Both the position numbers and the translations under genes were made by a program. Below are positions 31,308-39,894 of a stretch of DNA of 43,698 bases, one piece after another. The number at the start of each line of letters is the position of its first letter. The stretch's first letter is position 1. The notes beneath the pieces were generated by a model. It saw only the letters and a list, made by a program, of their open reading frames with translations, did no database searches and was not told the origin of the DNA. This DNA is from Chara braunii (taxonomy: Eukaryota; Streptophyta; Charophyceae; Charales; Characeae), in the NCBI GenBank assembly GCA_003427395.1, contig BFEA01000270.1, positions 1,077,352 through 1,121,049 on the forward strand, written 5' to 3'.

Positions 31308-32130
31308 AGAGATGAAAGTTCACTCTCTCAAACACTGTATAGCCCAACCCTACTTATGAGCTCATAGATCCCCACGACAGGCCTCCACTGGACCAACCTA
31401 TATCCCTGACGACGTCAACAGGCCTAGAAGAGAACCGCCCTTTGACGTATCTCCTCCTACCCTCATGTCGAAAGAGAGGATGATCTCATGTCGCCATCAT
31501 CACTGGCCTACCGATCCCGAGAGTAATCCCTTGACGCGAGCTGGCCAACTCGTGCGTCATAGGGTCGGACCAAAGTCACACGCTCACAGATTGGTGGTAT
31601 CTCCCTCGTGCAATCCTATCCGGCACCATGTCTCTACTCGGCCCACCTCAGACATGGATTTACCTGGGACGCTTTCCCCCAACACTGTGTAGTGTCTTAA
31701 TCAGACCTCCCGCTAGCAATCGGATCAGCTAGCCTATATATTCCCCCCAACTCCTTGCGATCCGGACGCTTCTCCCCTCCCCTTCAATCCCTCCGATACA
31801 TCCCCTGCTCACAATTTCCACTCGAAGAGATCTGAATCAGGTGGACTAACAAAGGGTAGGGAAATTAGAAGACAATCTCCCTCCAATCACAAAAGCATGC
31901 CAGAGGAAATCCATGCAGAAAACAGAAATGCAGAAAAACAATACTCGAAATATCTCACCGGGTTGTCGAGATGGGTTGGACTGCCAGTCACCGACGCACT
32001 CTCACCTCAACGCACCCTGCATTTCCAAGAGAAACAATACCGACGTCAGTAATGGAGTTGAACGCCTCGAACACCAACGCCTACCTCGCCTCTGCGGTTC
32101 CAGGCGGACCGAAGTCCCGAGAGGCAGCCT
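31308..32130 (-). other. Leader of element B between primer site and gag
   Basis: About 0.8 kb with only short frames. It lies between the tRNA-Asp primer site and gag, as expected for the packaging leader of a long-LTR gypsy element. No motif identified. Confidence 0.5.
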
Positions 32131-32148
32131 TCCCCGGCATCGGCGCCA
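32131..32148 (-). promoter_or_regulatory. Primer-binding site of element B, tRNA-Asp type
   Basis: On the minus strand it reads TGGCGCCGATGCCGGGGA, one base away from the complement of the 3' end of plant tRNA-Asp (TGGCGCCGTTGCCGGGGA). It is one base after the end of the 5' LTR. tRNA-Asp priming is known for plant gypsy elements such as Athila. Confidence 0.87.
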
Positions 32149-32794
32149 CTGTCGATCGGTAGAAGGGGTCTGTCGGCACGCCGTCCGAACCCTATACCTC
32201 TCGCCACTTGTGTCACCCACTGGAGGGTTGGTTGGGGCTCCTGTAACCTGCACAAACCACATTAGTTCGCATCCACGCAAACATAGACCGTGACAGACCC
32301 AAGACAAATGCGCGAGCTGTACACAAGTCACCGTCCTGGCAGGAATAAAACAGTCGTTTCCATTCAATCCAAAATTATAGGGTTCACAACACTGCTTCCG
32401 GCCTCAAGCGTGAGGTCCGTCCCTAAGTCTGGGAAGTCGGTCTGAGTGCCGATGGATCTAGTCAACAGTCTGGGTCTAATTCTCCTCTCAATCGGATGCC
32501 GCCGAAACCGTGCCCGACAATCCCAAGGAACCATGCTCGAACTCTTTGTATCTGAGGTCACGTCTCGTGCCCACTGGGGTTAAAGCTCGAGGTCCACCTT
32601 GACCATTCCTTCTTGCCATGCAGCCGTCACTTGTCGTGGAGATCTGCGATGCACCATAGCTCCTCCAAGTCCCTGCCCCACTAGCTCCGGACCACAACCC
32701 TGGTACGCAACCCCTCTCAAAGGTCCAATCCCGCGTGTTTTCCTCTTCGGGTGACCCAACCCACAAAGTGTCCCTTCATAAGGTCCGGTCCTGA

Positions 32795-33080
32795 GAAGCC
32801 CGGTTCGCAAAGTACCTCTTCGGAAGGCCTGCTTCACGAAGTACCTCTTTGGAAAGCCCGCTTCACGTAGTACCTCTTTAGAACGTCCGGTTCACAAAGT
32901 ATCTCTTGGGAAAGCCCGGTTCACAAAGTACCTCTTTGGATAGCCCGCTTCACAAAGTACCTCTTCGGATAACCCGCTTCACAAAGTACCTCTTCGGAAA
33001 GCCCGCTTCACAAAGTGTCTCTTGGGAAAGCCCGGTTCGCAGAGTACCTCCTCGGAAAGCCCGGTTCACGAAGCTGTGCC
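32795..33080. repeat. 29-bp minisatellite, right-LTR copy
   Basis: Same units and nearly the same copy number as 25990-26285. Differences are mostly single bases. Confidence 0.88.
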
Positions 33081-33089
33081 TTCTTTACC

Positions 33090-33190
33090 GAGCCCTTGTC
33101 CCCCTTCGATGTGCCTTTGTATCCTTTCGATCCGCCTTTGTATCCCTTCGAAGTGCCTTTGTATCCCTTTGGTGTGCTCGTGTCCCTTCT
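33090..33190. repeat. Roughly 21-bp repeat, right-LTR copy
   Basis: Counterpart of 26285-26395. Confidence 0.75.
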
Positions 33191-33399
33191 CAATTGGCCC
33201 CGTCCCCCGTAGCTGTGTCCGTGTACCCGTCCAGTGTGTCCTTATGTATTTTCGTCGATGCGTCTCCACGCGCCCCTTCGATGTTTCCTTGTGAGCCCCT
33301 TCGGTGTGCTCTTTGATGCGCCCTGTTAGAGTGCGCCCTTAGTGCCCCATCGGCGTGCCCTTTGATGCGCCCCTTTGGAGTGCGCCCTTCGTGCCCGGT

Positions 33400-33920
33400 G
33401 TGGCTGTGCGAGGCTGCGCGCCCGTGCGCCCGTGTGCACGGATGTGCACGGGGGGCTGCGCGAGGCTGCGCGCCCGTGCACCTGTGCGCCTTTGAGCGCG
33501 GATGTGCGCGGGGGGCCGCGTGAGGCTGTGCGCCCGTGCCCCCGTGAGCGCTGATGTGTGTCGGGGCCGCGTGAGGCTGCGCGCCCGTGCGCCCGTGCGC
33601 GCCGATGTGCGTGGGGGCCACGGGAGGCTGCGCGCCCGTGCGCCCGGGAGCCCGTGAGCGCTGATGTGCGCGGGGGCCGCGTGAGACTGCGCGCCCGTGC
33701 GCCTGTGCGCGCCAATGTGCGTGGGGGGCCGCACGAGGCTGCGCGCCCGTGCGCCCGTGAGCGCTGATGTGTGCGGGGCCCGCATGAGGCTGCGCGCCGT
33801 GCGCTCGTGCGCGCTGATGTGCGCGGGGGGCCAGGTGATGCTGCGCGCCCGTGCGCCCGTGTTCGCCGATGTGCGCGGGGGGCCGCGTGAGGTTGTGCGC
33901 CCGTGCGCCCGTGCTCACCG
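33400..33920. repeat. GC-rich minisatellite, right-LTR copy
   Basis: Counterpart of 26590-27110. The units are rearranged relative to the left copy, so this array accounts for much of the length difference between the LTRs. Confidence 0.85.
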
Positions 33921-34967
33921 GTTCGTGGTGTGGGCATGCGTGTGCTCACCGGTGCGTGGTGCCGCGCACGTGGTGCGCCCGTGCGCCTATCGGTGAGTGG
34001 TGCCGCACACGTGCGTGCGCCTGTGCGCTCCTTACCTCACACACCCGTCTCCCTGGTCGCTCCCCCTCTCCCGTTCCTCCGTGCATGTTGCAGCGCGTCC
34101 GTTCTTCGTGCGCCCTCCACTCGTGCATGCCAAAAGTGCCCCTGTCCTGGGCCCGGTTCGGATTTTATACTTTGTCGGGCCGTCTTCAAAGTGTGCCTCG
34201 ACTCTTGTGTGCTCCGGGGCTGCCGACAAGTTGCAGCACCCCGGTACCGGACCTGTGCCCGATCCTGTTAAGGCCCTCTAAGGGTTTTCGGCGAGAGGGG
34301 CCTTTTCGTTGGGAACCGCGCCTTTTGCAGCGCCCTGGTACCGCTGCTCTTTCTGAACCTGCCCCGGGCCTATTTGGGCCTAGGTGGTCCCCACCCACCA
34401 GTGGTACCGGACCTTTGGGAAAAATTCTGCAGGCCCCACCCGAAACTCAAAGCCGAAAGGCCCATTTTCGAGCCTTAGGCCCGCGACCCCTTTTTCCTTG
34501 GTGCCAAGGATCCCCGAAATGGGCAGGTATCATAGTCATCGGTGCACGGTCCTCCCGGAATTTTACCACCCGCAATAACTTCGGAGAATGCCGCCGCTTG
34601 GAAAGCCCCAAGCCTTGTGTCAAGTGCCCGACTTTCCTTTTCCTCTGACTCTTTACCGACCCTTGGCGCATATCCGATTCCTCACTGTCGTGTCCTTCTT
34701 CCCGAGCCCTCGGCGTTTCACTCTCCACCGTAGTCTTCTCATGGCCTCTCAGCGGCTTACGATCACATCCCTCACATGAGAATGTTTTCCCAACGCTGGA
34801 GCTCCACTCGGTCCGAACGTCGTGGCTCGATTCTTGTGGCATTGACCCACCGTTGCATTATTCTGCGGCCCGTAGTAGCCCTGTCGGATAAAAGAAGTAG
34901 ATAGAGCTCTCGTTGGACGCCTTTATCAAGGAAGTAAAGGGCGGTCTAAGGCAGGAGCCGCCCGACA

Positions 34968-34971
34968 ACGG
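34968..34971. repeat. Right target-site duplication of element B (ACGG)
   Basis: Follows the LTR end CGACA and matches 25355-25358. Confidence 0.8.
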
Positions 34972-35340
34972 TATCAACTTAGATTGTGGCTTTGGCCAGT
35001 ATGTTAAGGCAATAACCACGCACGCGCATGGGTGGCAGCTGCCTAGGTTCAAACCTTGGCAACAGCATCATCCCAGATCTTGGATAATATATAATCCGGG
35101 AGCGGTGCGGGGCGGGGCAGCGGGGCAGCGGGGCAGCTGGGTGCGCACGGCGACCTTGGCGCTTGCGCGCACGCATACTTCCGGCAGTCTCCTTTTTCGC
35201 CACGTGTCCACCTCTCCACGCTGCTGCTTTTCTTCGCTGTTTTTCATAGTTTCCACCCTAAAAAACCCTAAAAATCCCGCTATCGAGATTACAACAATTT
35301 CCCTCTGTTACGGGAGCGCGCGTGGGTTGGAGCGGGGACC
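34972..35340 (-). other. Leader of element D (right of the B insertion), with tRNA-like boxes on the plus strand
   Basis: Follows the primer site of D in the minus direction. On the plus strand TGGCCAGTATGTTAAGGC (34993-35010) resembles a tRNA A box and GGTTCAAACC (35046-35055) a B box, 53 nt apart. The acceptor ends do not pair, so a working tRNA is unlikely. CCCTAAAAAACCCTAAA lies at about 35257-35273, and a GGGGCAGC repeat at about 35114-35136. Confidence 0.4.
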
Positions 35341-35358
35341 GTTCCCGCTCTGATACCA
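35341..35358 (-). promoter_or_regulatory. Primer-binding site of element D, initiator tRNA-Met type
   Basis: On the minus strand it begins TGGTATCAGAGC, the complement of the last 12 nt of plant initiator tRNA-Met, one base after an LTR end (GGGTCCATCACA). This is the most common primer site of plant LTR elements. Confidence 0.85.
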
Positions 35359-35359
35359 A

Positions 35360-35720
35360 TGTGATGGACCCGCCATGATGGCGGTCTGTCAGGATCAACA
35401 CGGAGGGTTGAGGAAGGAGGGGATGGAGATGGAGCTGGAAGGGAAAGCGCAGCTCCGACGCAGACTCAACACGCACGTACTCCAAACAGTGCAAATGCAG
35501 AAATGAACCAGAATATAGACTGCAGCTGGGGTATACCCCAACGGACTGATTGGACTGGACTGGCCTGGACTGGTACCGACAGCAGTACCGGGCAGGACTG
35601 GACTAGACTGAAACAACACACAGTCGGTGGGGTCAGGCCACAGCCTGGTCCCACAGGCCGAACAGGCCAATAGCCAAATAGGCCCTAGTTATAGGCCAAG
35701 GCAGATAGAGGCCCGCTGCA
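35360..35720 (-). mobile_element. 5' LTR of element D (361 bp)
   Basis: Plus-strand ends are TGTGATGGACCC and GCCCGCTGCA, so the LTR begins TG and ends CA. The tRNA-Met primer site lies directly to its left. The right edge coincides with the point where the alpha reverse transcriptase reading breaks (after the codons for VYAN), so D inserted into alpha here. A target duplication would be GTTAG (35721-35725) and should recur at the far end of D. I did not find the 3' LTR. A GGACTGGACTGG repeat lies at about 35554-35610. Confidence 0.65.
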
Positions 35721-35975
35721 GTTAGCGTAAACACTTTCACAAGGTTCCGCTAAAAATGTCATAATCTTCTCTTTCAGGAAGTCAACTATCATCTCTTTAT
35801 CTTTCTGCGCATACTTTCAACCAACATCATTCCACGACATATGAGGCATTATATAGATCCTTGCAGGTTTACCATATCGCGGATCTACTCGTCGTTTTTC
35901 TGCATCACAAAACTCCACAGTCTTATCGCATGCCCTCAATGTCTCTGCTACTTGTTTCCTTTCCTCCTCTGTTAT

Positions 35976-35983
35976 ATTTTCAT
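35976..35983. repeat. Left 8-bp target duplication (ATTTTCAT)
   Basis: Identical to 36796-36803 and directly outside the hAT terminus. Confidence 0.92.
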
Positions 35984-36795
35984 CAGAGCTGGGCACCGGG
36001 CGCCCAGAGCCGCACCCACCTGCACCCACCCGACCCACAGGGCGATGGGTCGAATTTAGGTCTACATGAGCTGTCTTGGGTGGGTTATGGGCGAGCGCAG
36101 CCAGCATGCCTTTTTGGGTAACGGGCGGGTGAAGATTTGACCTGGGTCACCCGCTGGGTGGGTGGCAGGCGGGTGATGGCTTGGCTTGGGTCACCCGACC
36201 CATAGACCCTGGATGAACCGAAAATTATGCAACCCCGTCCGCCCCCCACCCCCCCCTCCTTGTGTAGTACGTCGGGCTTGAGGTTGAGAGACAAAGAAAA
36301 AAATGTCTGATTCAGTTGACTAGGTCCTGATGAAGTAACGCCAGTGCGAAAGCAGTGCAGCTGCCCCCGGGCAAAAAAAAAAATCTTGAAATATTTTCCT
36401 TTGAGAAGTTCAAGTCGCATTGTTGATGTTGCCATTGTTTTAATAATAGGATTTTAGATGTCTTTGTTGCAATGCTACGTTGCCGATGAAATTGTGATGA
36501 TGTAAGGGACTGGCATGGGCAGGCGCGGGCTGATGCGGGTGGGTGCGGGTGAAAAAAATTTAGGTATTGGACGTGGGCGCGTGATGATACGCTTACGGGT
36601 GCGGGCGGGTGTGGGTGAGGGTTTTTTTGGGGTCACGGGAGGATCGGGCGTGGGGTTGAAATTTCAAAAAATATTTTGGGTGGGTGGGTTGTCTAAAAGT
36701 AAAAAATAATTTTTTTGGGACGGGTGGATGGGGGGAAAAAAAAAATTGGGCGGGTTGGGTCGAGGGTGAGGAAAAAAAAAAATTGCCCATCTCTG
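35984..36795. mobile_element. hAT-family non-autonomous transposon, 812 bp
   Basis: The left end is CAGAGCTGGGCA, and the reverse complement of the right end is CAGAGATGGGCA (11 of 12 match). These are typical hAT termini. ATTTTCAT is duplicated exactly on both sides, the 8-bp size expected of hAT. The sequence is filled with GGGTGGGT/GCGGGTG motifs near both ends and holds no transposase. It interrupts alpha between protease and reverse transcriptase, and the flanking reading joins in frame when it is left out, so it is a clean and probably fairly recent insertion. Confidence 0.92.
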
Positions 36796-36803
36796 ATTTT
36801 CAT
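36796..36803. repeat. Right 8-bp target duplication (ATTTTCAT)
   Basis: Identical to 35976-35983. Confidence 0.92.
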
Positions 36804-36983
36804 CCCCTGTGTCCATCTCCTTTAGTCCCTCATCAGTGATCCGCTGGCCTTAAGTAACTTTTTCCCTAATCATCTGAGATATTTCCTCCTCGGTGATTCT
36901 TATTTTTCCCGTCCTTTCACGGTTGACTGCAACGGGTTTTACCTTACGTGCTACAATTTTGTCTTTCTTACTCCTGCCGTGTG

Positions 36984-37590
36984 GGGGAATTCCTCCAAAA
37001 AAGACAGACTTATGCATCCTCTAAATTCTTTATTACCCTCTTCTTTAGGGTAGACAACACCTTCACCACATACTTATTTTCGAAAACCTCGACTTCCATC
37101 TTTTTTCTGCGGGGCCCTAAGGTAAGCTTTTCAGCCACCATCTGAACAACTCCTCGCTCATATCTGACCCTTATTCGACAAGGAAACCTTATGGCGTTTA
37201 TGGAATTCGTTTATGGTCGTAATCTACTTCCTTCCGCCCATCTATGGTGACTGTTTGACTCCCATCACGTCAATTTTCCGTAGTGCGTTTACATGTGTCA
37301 GCTACATTCTCCCAAGAATCGGTTCGGTCGAGCAATGCTCCACCGTAAAGACATGTACTGTAACCTCTACCCCTTCAACTTTAACTTTGACCTTATAACA
37401 CACTCCAAGTGTCGCTTGTCGTATCTATTAGCCAACAACATAGTCATAGCCACACCTTTATCCACTTTCAATTCGGGTTTTTTTGCCACCTTGTCCTCAC
37501 AGAAGATGGATTTCGATCCATCATCGGCTGTAGTCTCTATTTCAATCCCGTTTACCGTAACCTTTAGTTTTTCACTGCCCAGGACATTAA
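36984..37590 (-). pseudogene. Aspartic protease region of alpha, with D-D-G-S in place of D-T-G
   Basis: The minus frame reads KVTVNGIEIETTADDGSKSI, then VDKGVAMTMLLANRYD and, after a stop and shifts, VTVHVFTVEHCSTEPILGRM. This is the fold order of a gypsy protease: strand, catalytic Asp loop, flap, then the ILG strand. The catalytic loop reads ADDGS rather than the usual D(S/T)G(A/S). Asp and Gly are kept. The region then reads VNALRKIDVMGVKQSVTIDG and a Lys/Glu-rich stretch. Stops at about 37350 and 37310 make it inactive. It directly follows gag. Confidence 0.62.
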
Positions 37591-38172
37591 AATAACTTTC
37601 ATCCTTAACTTCCTCCTCAATATTTTTCCCTTCTTCCCTATTGTCATTAATACTGAGGTCTTCATTTCCAGATTCAGAGAGATTGCTAATTCACCAATCG
37701 GTATAACCATTGACACTGACATCTTTATGTTTTTCATCATTCTCATCAACTCTTCCCTAGCTGGTGCACACCCGACTATGAACTCCTTAAGGGTGATAGG
37801 AATAGGCATCTCCATCGCCCTCCTCAGGAACTGCCTTAAGTCAACATCGTCCTGCGAACTCTTTAAATGAAACTTTTTAGAATTTTTTTCCCTAAGCGAT
37901 AAAAAAGATTTGGGTGACTTTACCTGTTCGTCTATCATTTGTTGGTCGGTGTCATCCTTCTTCCTCTGACTTGATTCACCAGAAACCCCTTTAGCACAAA
38001 TAAGAGTCATGTCTCTGGCCACTGCATCCTCGAATCTAATGGATGAGACTCCAATTCTTGGACTTTCCGAATTTTCCTCAATTTCATCCTCAAACTTCAC
38101 TCTGGAAACCTTTGTCGATGGGGATGCTTGTTTCCCCTTAGCGTCATTCATTCTTCTTCTCTGAATGTCCAC
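37564..38172 (-). CDS. C-terminal gag segment of alpha (202 codons, N-terminus lost)
   Basis: An open minus-strand frame starting ATG at 38172, although the true protein began earlier and has lost its capsid part. Near the start lie two copies of a (S/V)S(S/R)(V/I)(R/K)FED motif that is also found in element B. Residues about 110-155 (FLRRAMEMPIPITLKEFIVG, then CAPAREELMRMM) match the helical segment that precedes the protease in gypsy elements of fungal and algal type (P..LTL.E.....P..R..L...). The frame runs out of phase at its end, where the protease reading continues in another frame. It starts only about 10 bp from the LTR fragment: a deletion has removed the primer site, the leader and most of gag. 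Confidence 0.6.
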   Translation of the reverse strand: MDIQRRRMNDAKGKQASPSTKVSRVKFEDEIEENSESPRIGVSSIRFEDAVARDMTLICAKGVSGESSQRKKDDTDQQMIDEQVKSPKSFLSLREKNSKKFHLKSSQDDVDLRQFLRRAMEMPIPITLKEFIVGCAPAREELMRMMKNIKMSVSMVIPIGELAISLNLEMKTSVLMTIGKKGKILRRKLRMKVILMSWAVKN

Positions 38173-38181
38173 ATAATCATA

Positions 38182-38564
38182 TGTGGCCGTCGTTCCTTTA
38201 TTTTACCCAGACACATGTCGCAAGAGCCAGAATACCCTCTTTCTCACGCGTTAACCCATGGTCTTGCGTGGATTCTTTCCTCTTCTTTCCATCGCTCGCT
38301 TAACGCCTCCGAAGATCTTTTCTTATTATAATTTTTAAGTTTTCTCCAGCCATTCGAAAAAATCATATGTCATCAGGAAAAACTCCATTGACTTAGCTAG
38401 GCAGACCCTCTCATCTTTTTGTTGTCGACATCTTCCCATATAGTCCTGTCGTCGACGATCTTAAAGGCAATCGGCCCGAATCGGCTCTCGGCATTGGTTC
38501 CGTCCTTCGTCCAGTGTTTTTCTCAAGGAAGTACAGGGCGACACAAGTGCCGAGCCGCCCGACA
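38182..38564 (-). mobile_element. Truncated 5' LTR of alpha (383 bp kept)
   Basis: Ends GAGCCGCCCGACA at 38564, as in the other LTRs, and matches 10797-11534 along its whole length except for the 357-bp insertion there. The first bases from the end (CGGCACTTGTG on the minus strand) resemble alpha (CGACACTTACG) more than B (CCTGCCTTTGG). About 3.6 kb of LTR is missing, with the break adjoining gag. Confidence 0.75.
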
Positions 38565-38568
38565 CCGG
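38565..38568. repeat. Right target-site duplication of alpha (CCGG)
   Basis: Matches 7547-7550 at the other end of the 31-kb composite. Four bases alone could match by chance about once in 256, but both LTR ends are exact and B shows the same TSD length. Confidence 0.6.
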
Positions 38569-39354
38569 GCCCCGAAGAGGATGGCTCTCCAATCCCATGG
38601 CCGTTAGGAGTTGGTGCCCAGTTGTTACCAAATCCGGTCCCACTATCTCCAAGCCCACACCGAGCCTAAGCATTTCATAAAGATATCTTCGAAAGTGTCT
38701 GGGATCTTCCTAAGTGGAAAGTCGTCCAAACAGTGTTTTCATCGTGGATGGGCCAGACCCCGCTATTCCAGCGTGGTTCTGTCTATGAGCCAACAATTGG
38801 TGGAAACTTGGGAAGGCAGTGGTGGTCTATCGACCTTTAACTCTGGTCCTAGCAAATCACCTGATGGGTTTTAGCGTGTCCTGGTGAATATTTATGTGTT
38901 CCATCCAGCAATGGAGGACACACTCCCTCAGGTCCATACAAAGCCGAAGCATACCATAGGTGGTTTTGACGGAGAGTGAATGCAGAGTGAGTGCAAATGG
39001 TGAATGTTTATCCCGACCCCTTTGAGCTTCATTTCCCATTGCCACTAGGCTGGGTCTAAGGCCAGTTCGACCAGGGGGGTATTTGGTTTGTGGGCCACCC
39101 ATGCGCCCCAGATCTGCGATGCCTGTAAATCTGGGACATCTCTGTCCATACCGGTTTCTCCAGGGCACTTCGTGTCAATCGATTGTCGGATTGCATGTGG
39201 AAGAGAGACCAGAACCTCGTGGTTTGAGTGGACAATGTTCACATTCCCTACCTTCCCTTCTGCACCCCGGAGCGCCACCCAGTCACTCTCCCTGAGGGAT
39301 TGTCCCCTCCTGGCGATGCGCACCCAGTTCAGCGGTATGGAGAAGACCAGCTGA
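38569..39354 (-). pseudogene. Decayed frame of unknown type, the host sequence of alpha
   Basis: Minus-strand reading, in shifting frames, looks protein-like throughout: FSIPLNWVRIARRGQSLRES, DWVALRGAEGKVGNVNIVHS, QASQIWGAWVAHKPNTPLVE, LALDPA, then a stop, KLKGVGINIHHLHS, and near the alpha insertion VGPDLVTTGHQLLTAMGLES. The LRESDWVALRG stretch resembles a short beta-barrel. I do not recognise the family. The reading may continue on the far side of alpha (7546-7377). Probably part of an older transposon. Confidence 0.4.
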
Positions 39355-39365
39355 TCCAGTGCCCC

Positions 39366-39368
<3 letters not shown>

Positions 39369-39394
<26 letters not shown>
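39369..39394. repeat. Poly-T tract (26 T)
   Basis: A run of T directly upstream (plus sense) of a short A-rich stretch. On the minus strand it would be a poly-A run. Confidence 0.85.
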
Positions 39395-39399
<5 letters not shown>

Positions 39400-39866
39400 C
39401 CCTTGCGATATCCCTCTATCCTGGCGGTCGTAAGAGAACCGTAAGAATTGAGGGCTTATTTGTCAGGCTGCTCCATCTATTGGTGGGGAGCGACACCTGC
39501 TGAAAACCGGGTCCAGCATCCCATTAGATACATCGAGTAGCACATAAAATGGTGTTTTTTGATTCCTCGGTCTGTGGTTATTGACGACTCATCCCGGGGC
39601 ACCAATATCCCATGAAGCTGCTAGTGTCACCCTTCCCTTTTTCAGAAGCCCCTTTGTCTATCACCCAAGCCCTATTTCAGCAGCCCCCCTGATAGGTTGT
39701 TGTTATTTCTGACCGTTTTGACCCTTAATATCCTAACCCTTTTTTTAAACAGTTCGTCGAAAACTAAACAATCATATGCAAAGCAGCCTCTTGACCATTA
39801 TTACTATGTTTGTATGTTTGTCCCTTCGCCTGAATTACCCTGGTGCAACAATCTACACGCTCTCGG

Positions 39867-39894
39867 GGCAAATACCCTGACAAGGGTATTTGCC
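39867..39894. repeat. Perfect 12-bp hairpin with GACA loop
   Basis: GGCAAATACCCT (39867-39878) and AGGGTATTTGCC (39883-39894) are exact reverse complements. The same core recurs, degraded, at 15056-15085. Confidence 0.92.

Larger units (their letters stand above)
25359..34967 (-). mobile_element. Element B: complete non-autonomous Ty3/gypsy-type LTR retrotransposon (9609 bp)
   Basis: All structural parts are visible in one direction. Two direct LTRs (25359-28135 and 32150-34967) have TGTCG...CGACA ends. A primer site complementary to tRNA-Asp lies next to the right LTR, a polypurine tract lies next to the left LTR, and ACGG is duplicated outside. The orientation is therefore minus. The internal part is only about 4 kb and carries gag-like reading but no protease, reverse transcriptase, RNase H or integrase. 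It must depend on another element for copying. Alpha shares its LTR ends, tract, TSD length, gag motifs and basic C-terminal tail, and is the natural helper type. It sits inside the leader of element D. Confidence 0.9.
32150..34967 (-). mobile_element. 5' LTR of element B (2818 bp)
   Basis: Same ends and same internal order of repeats as 25359-28135. Because the element reads on the minus strand, the transcription start should lie in this copy toward its right side. I could not place a promoter with confidence. ACGG follows at 34968-34971. Confidence 0.9.
35721..36983 (-). pseudogene. Protease-to-reverse-transcriptase linker of alpha, split by a hAT element
   Basis: Left of the hAT insertion the minus frame reads ITEEERKQVAETLRACDKTV, then RVDPRYGKPARIYIMPHMSW, then FLAEP.ESVYAN. 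This is the conserved stretch just before the reverse transcriptase fingers in a Ty3/gypsy lineage known from fungi and green plants (D.ER.R.DP.Y..P, PH..W, EP..S.Y). Right of it the frame reads TGKIRITEEEISQMIREKVT, then MDTGDEN and the duplicated TSD. The two halves join in frame across the 8-bp duplication. The frame breaks at 35720 where element D starts, and there are stops at about 36845 and 37020. Confidence 0.7.

Noticed and set aside
33851-34648. 265-codon plus-strand frame (counterpart 27289-27834)
   Set aside because: Lies antisense in the LTR of element B. Conservation between the two copies is trivial because they are LTRs.
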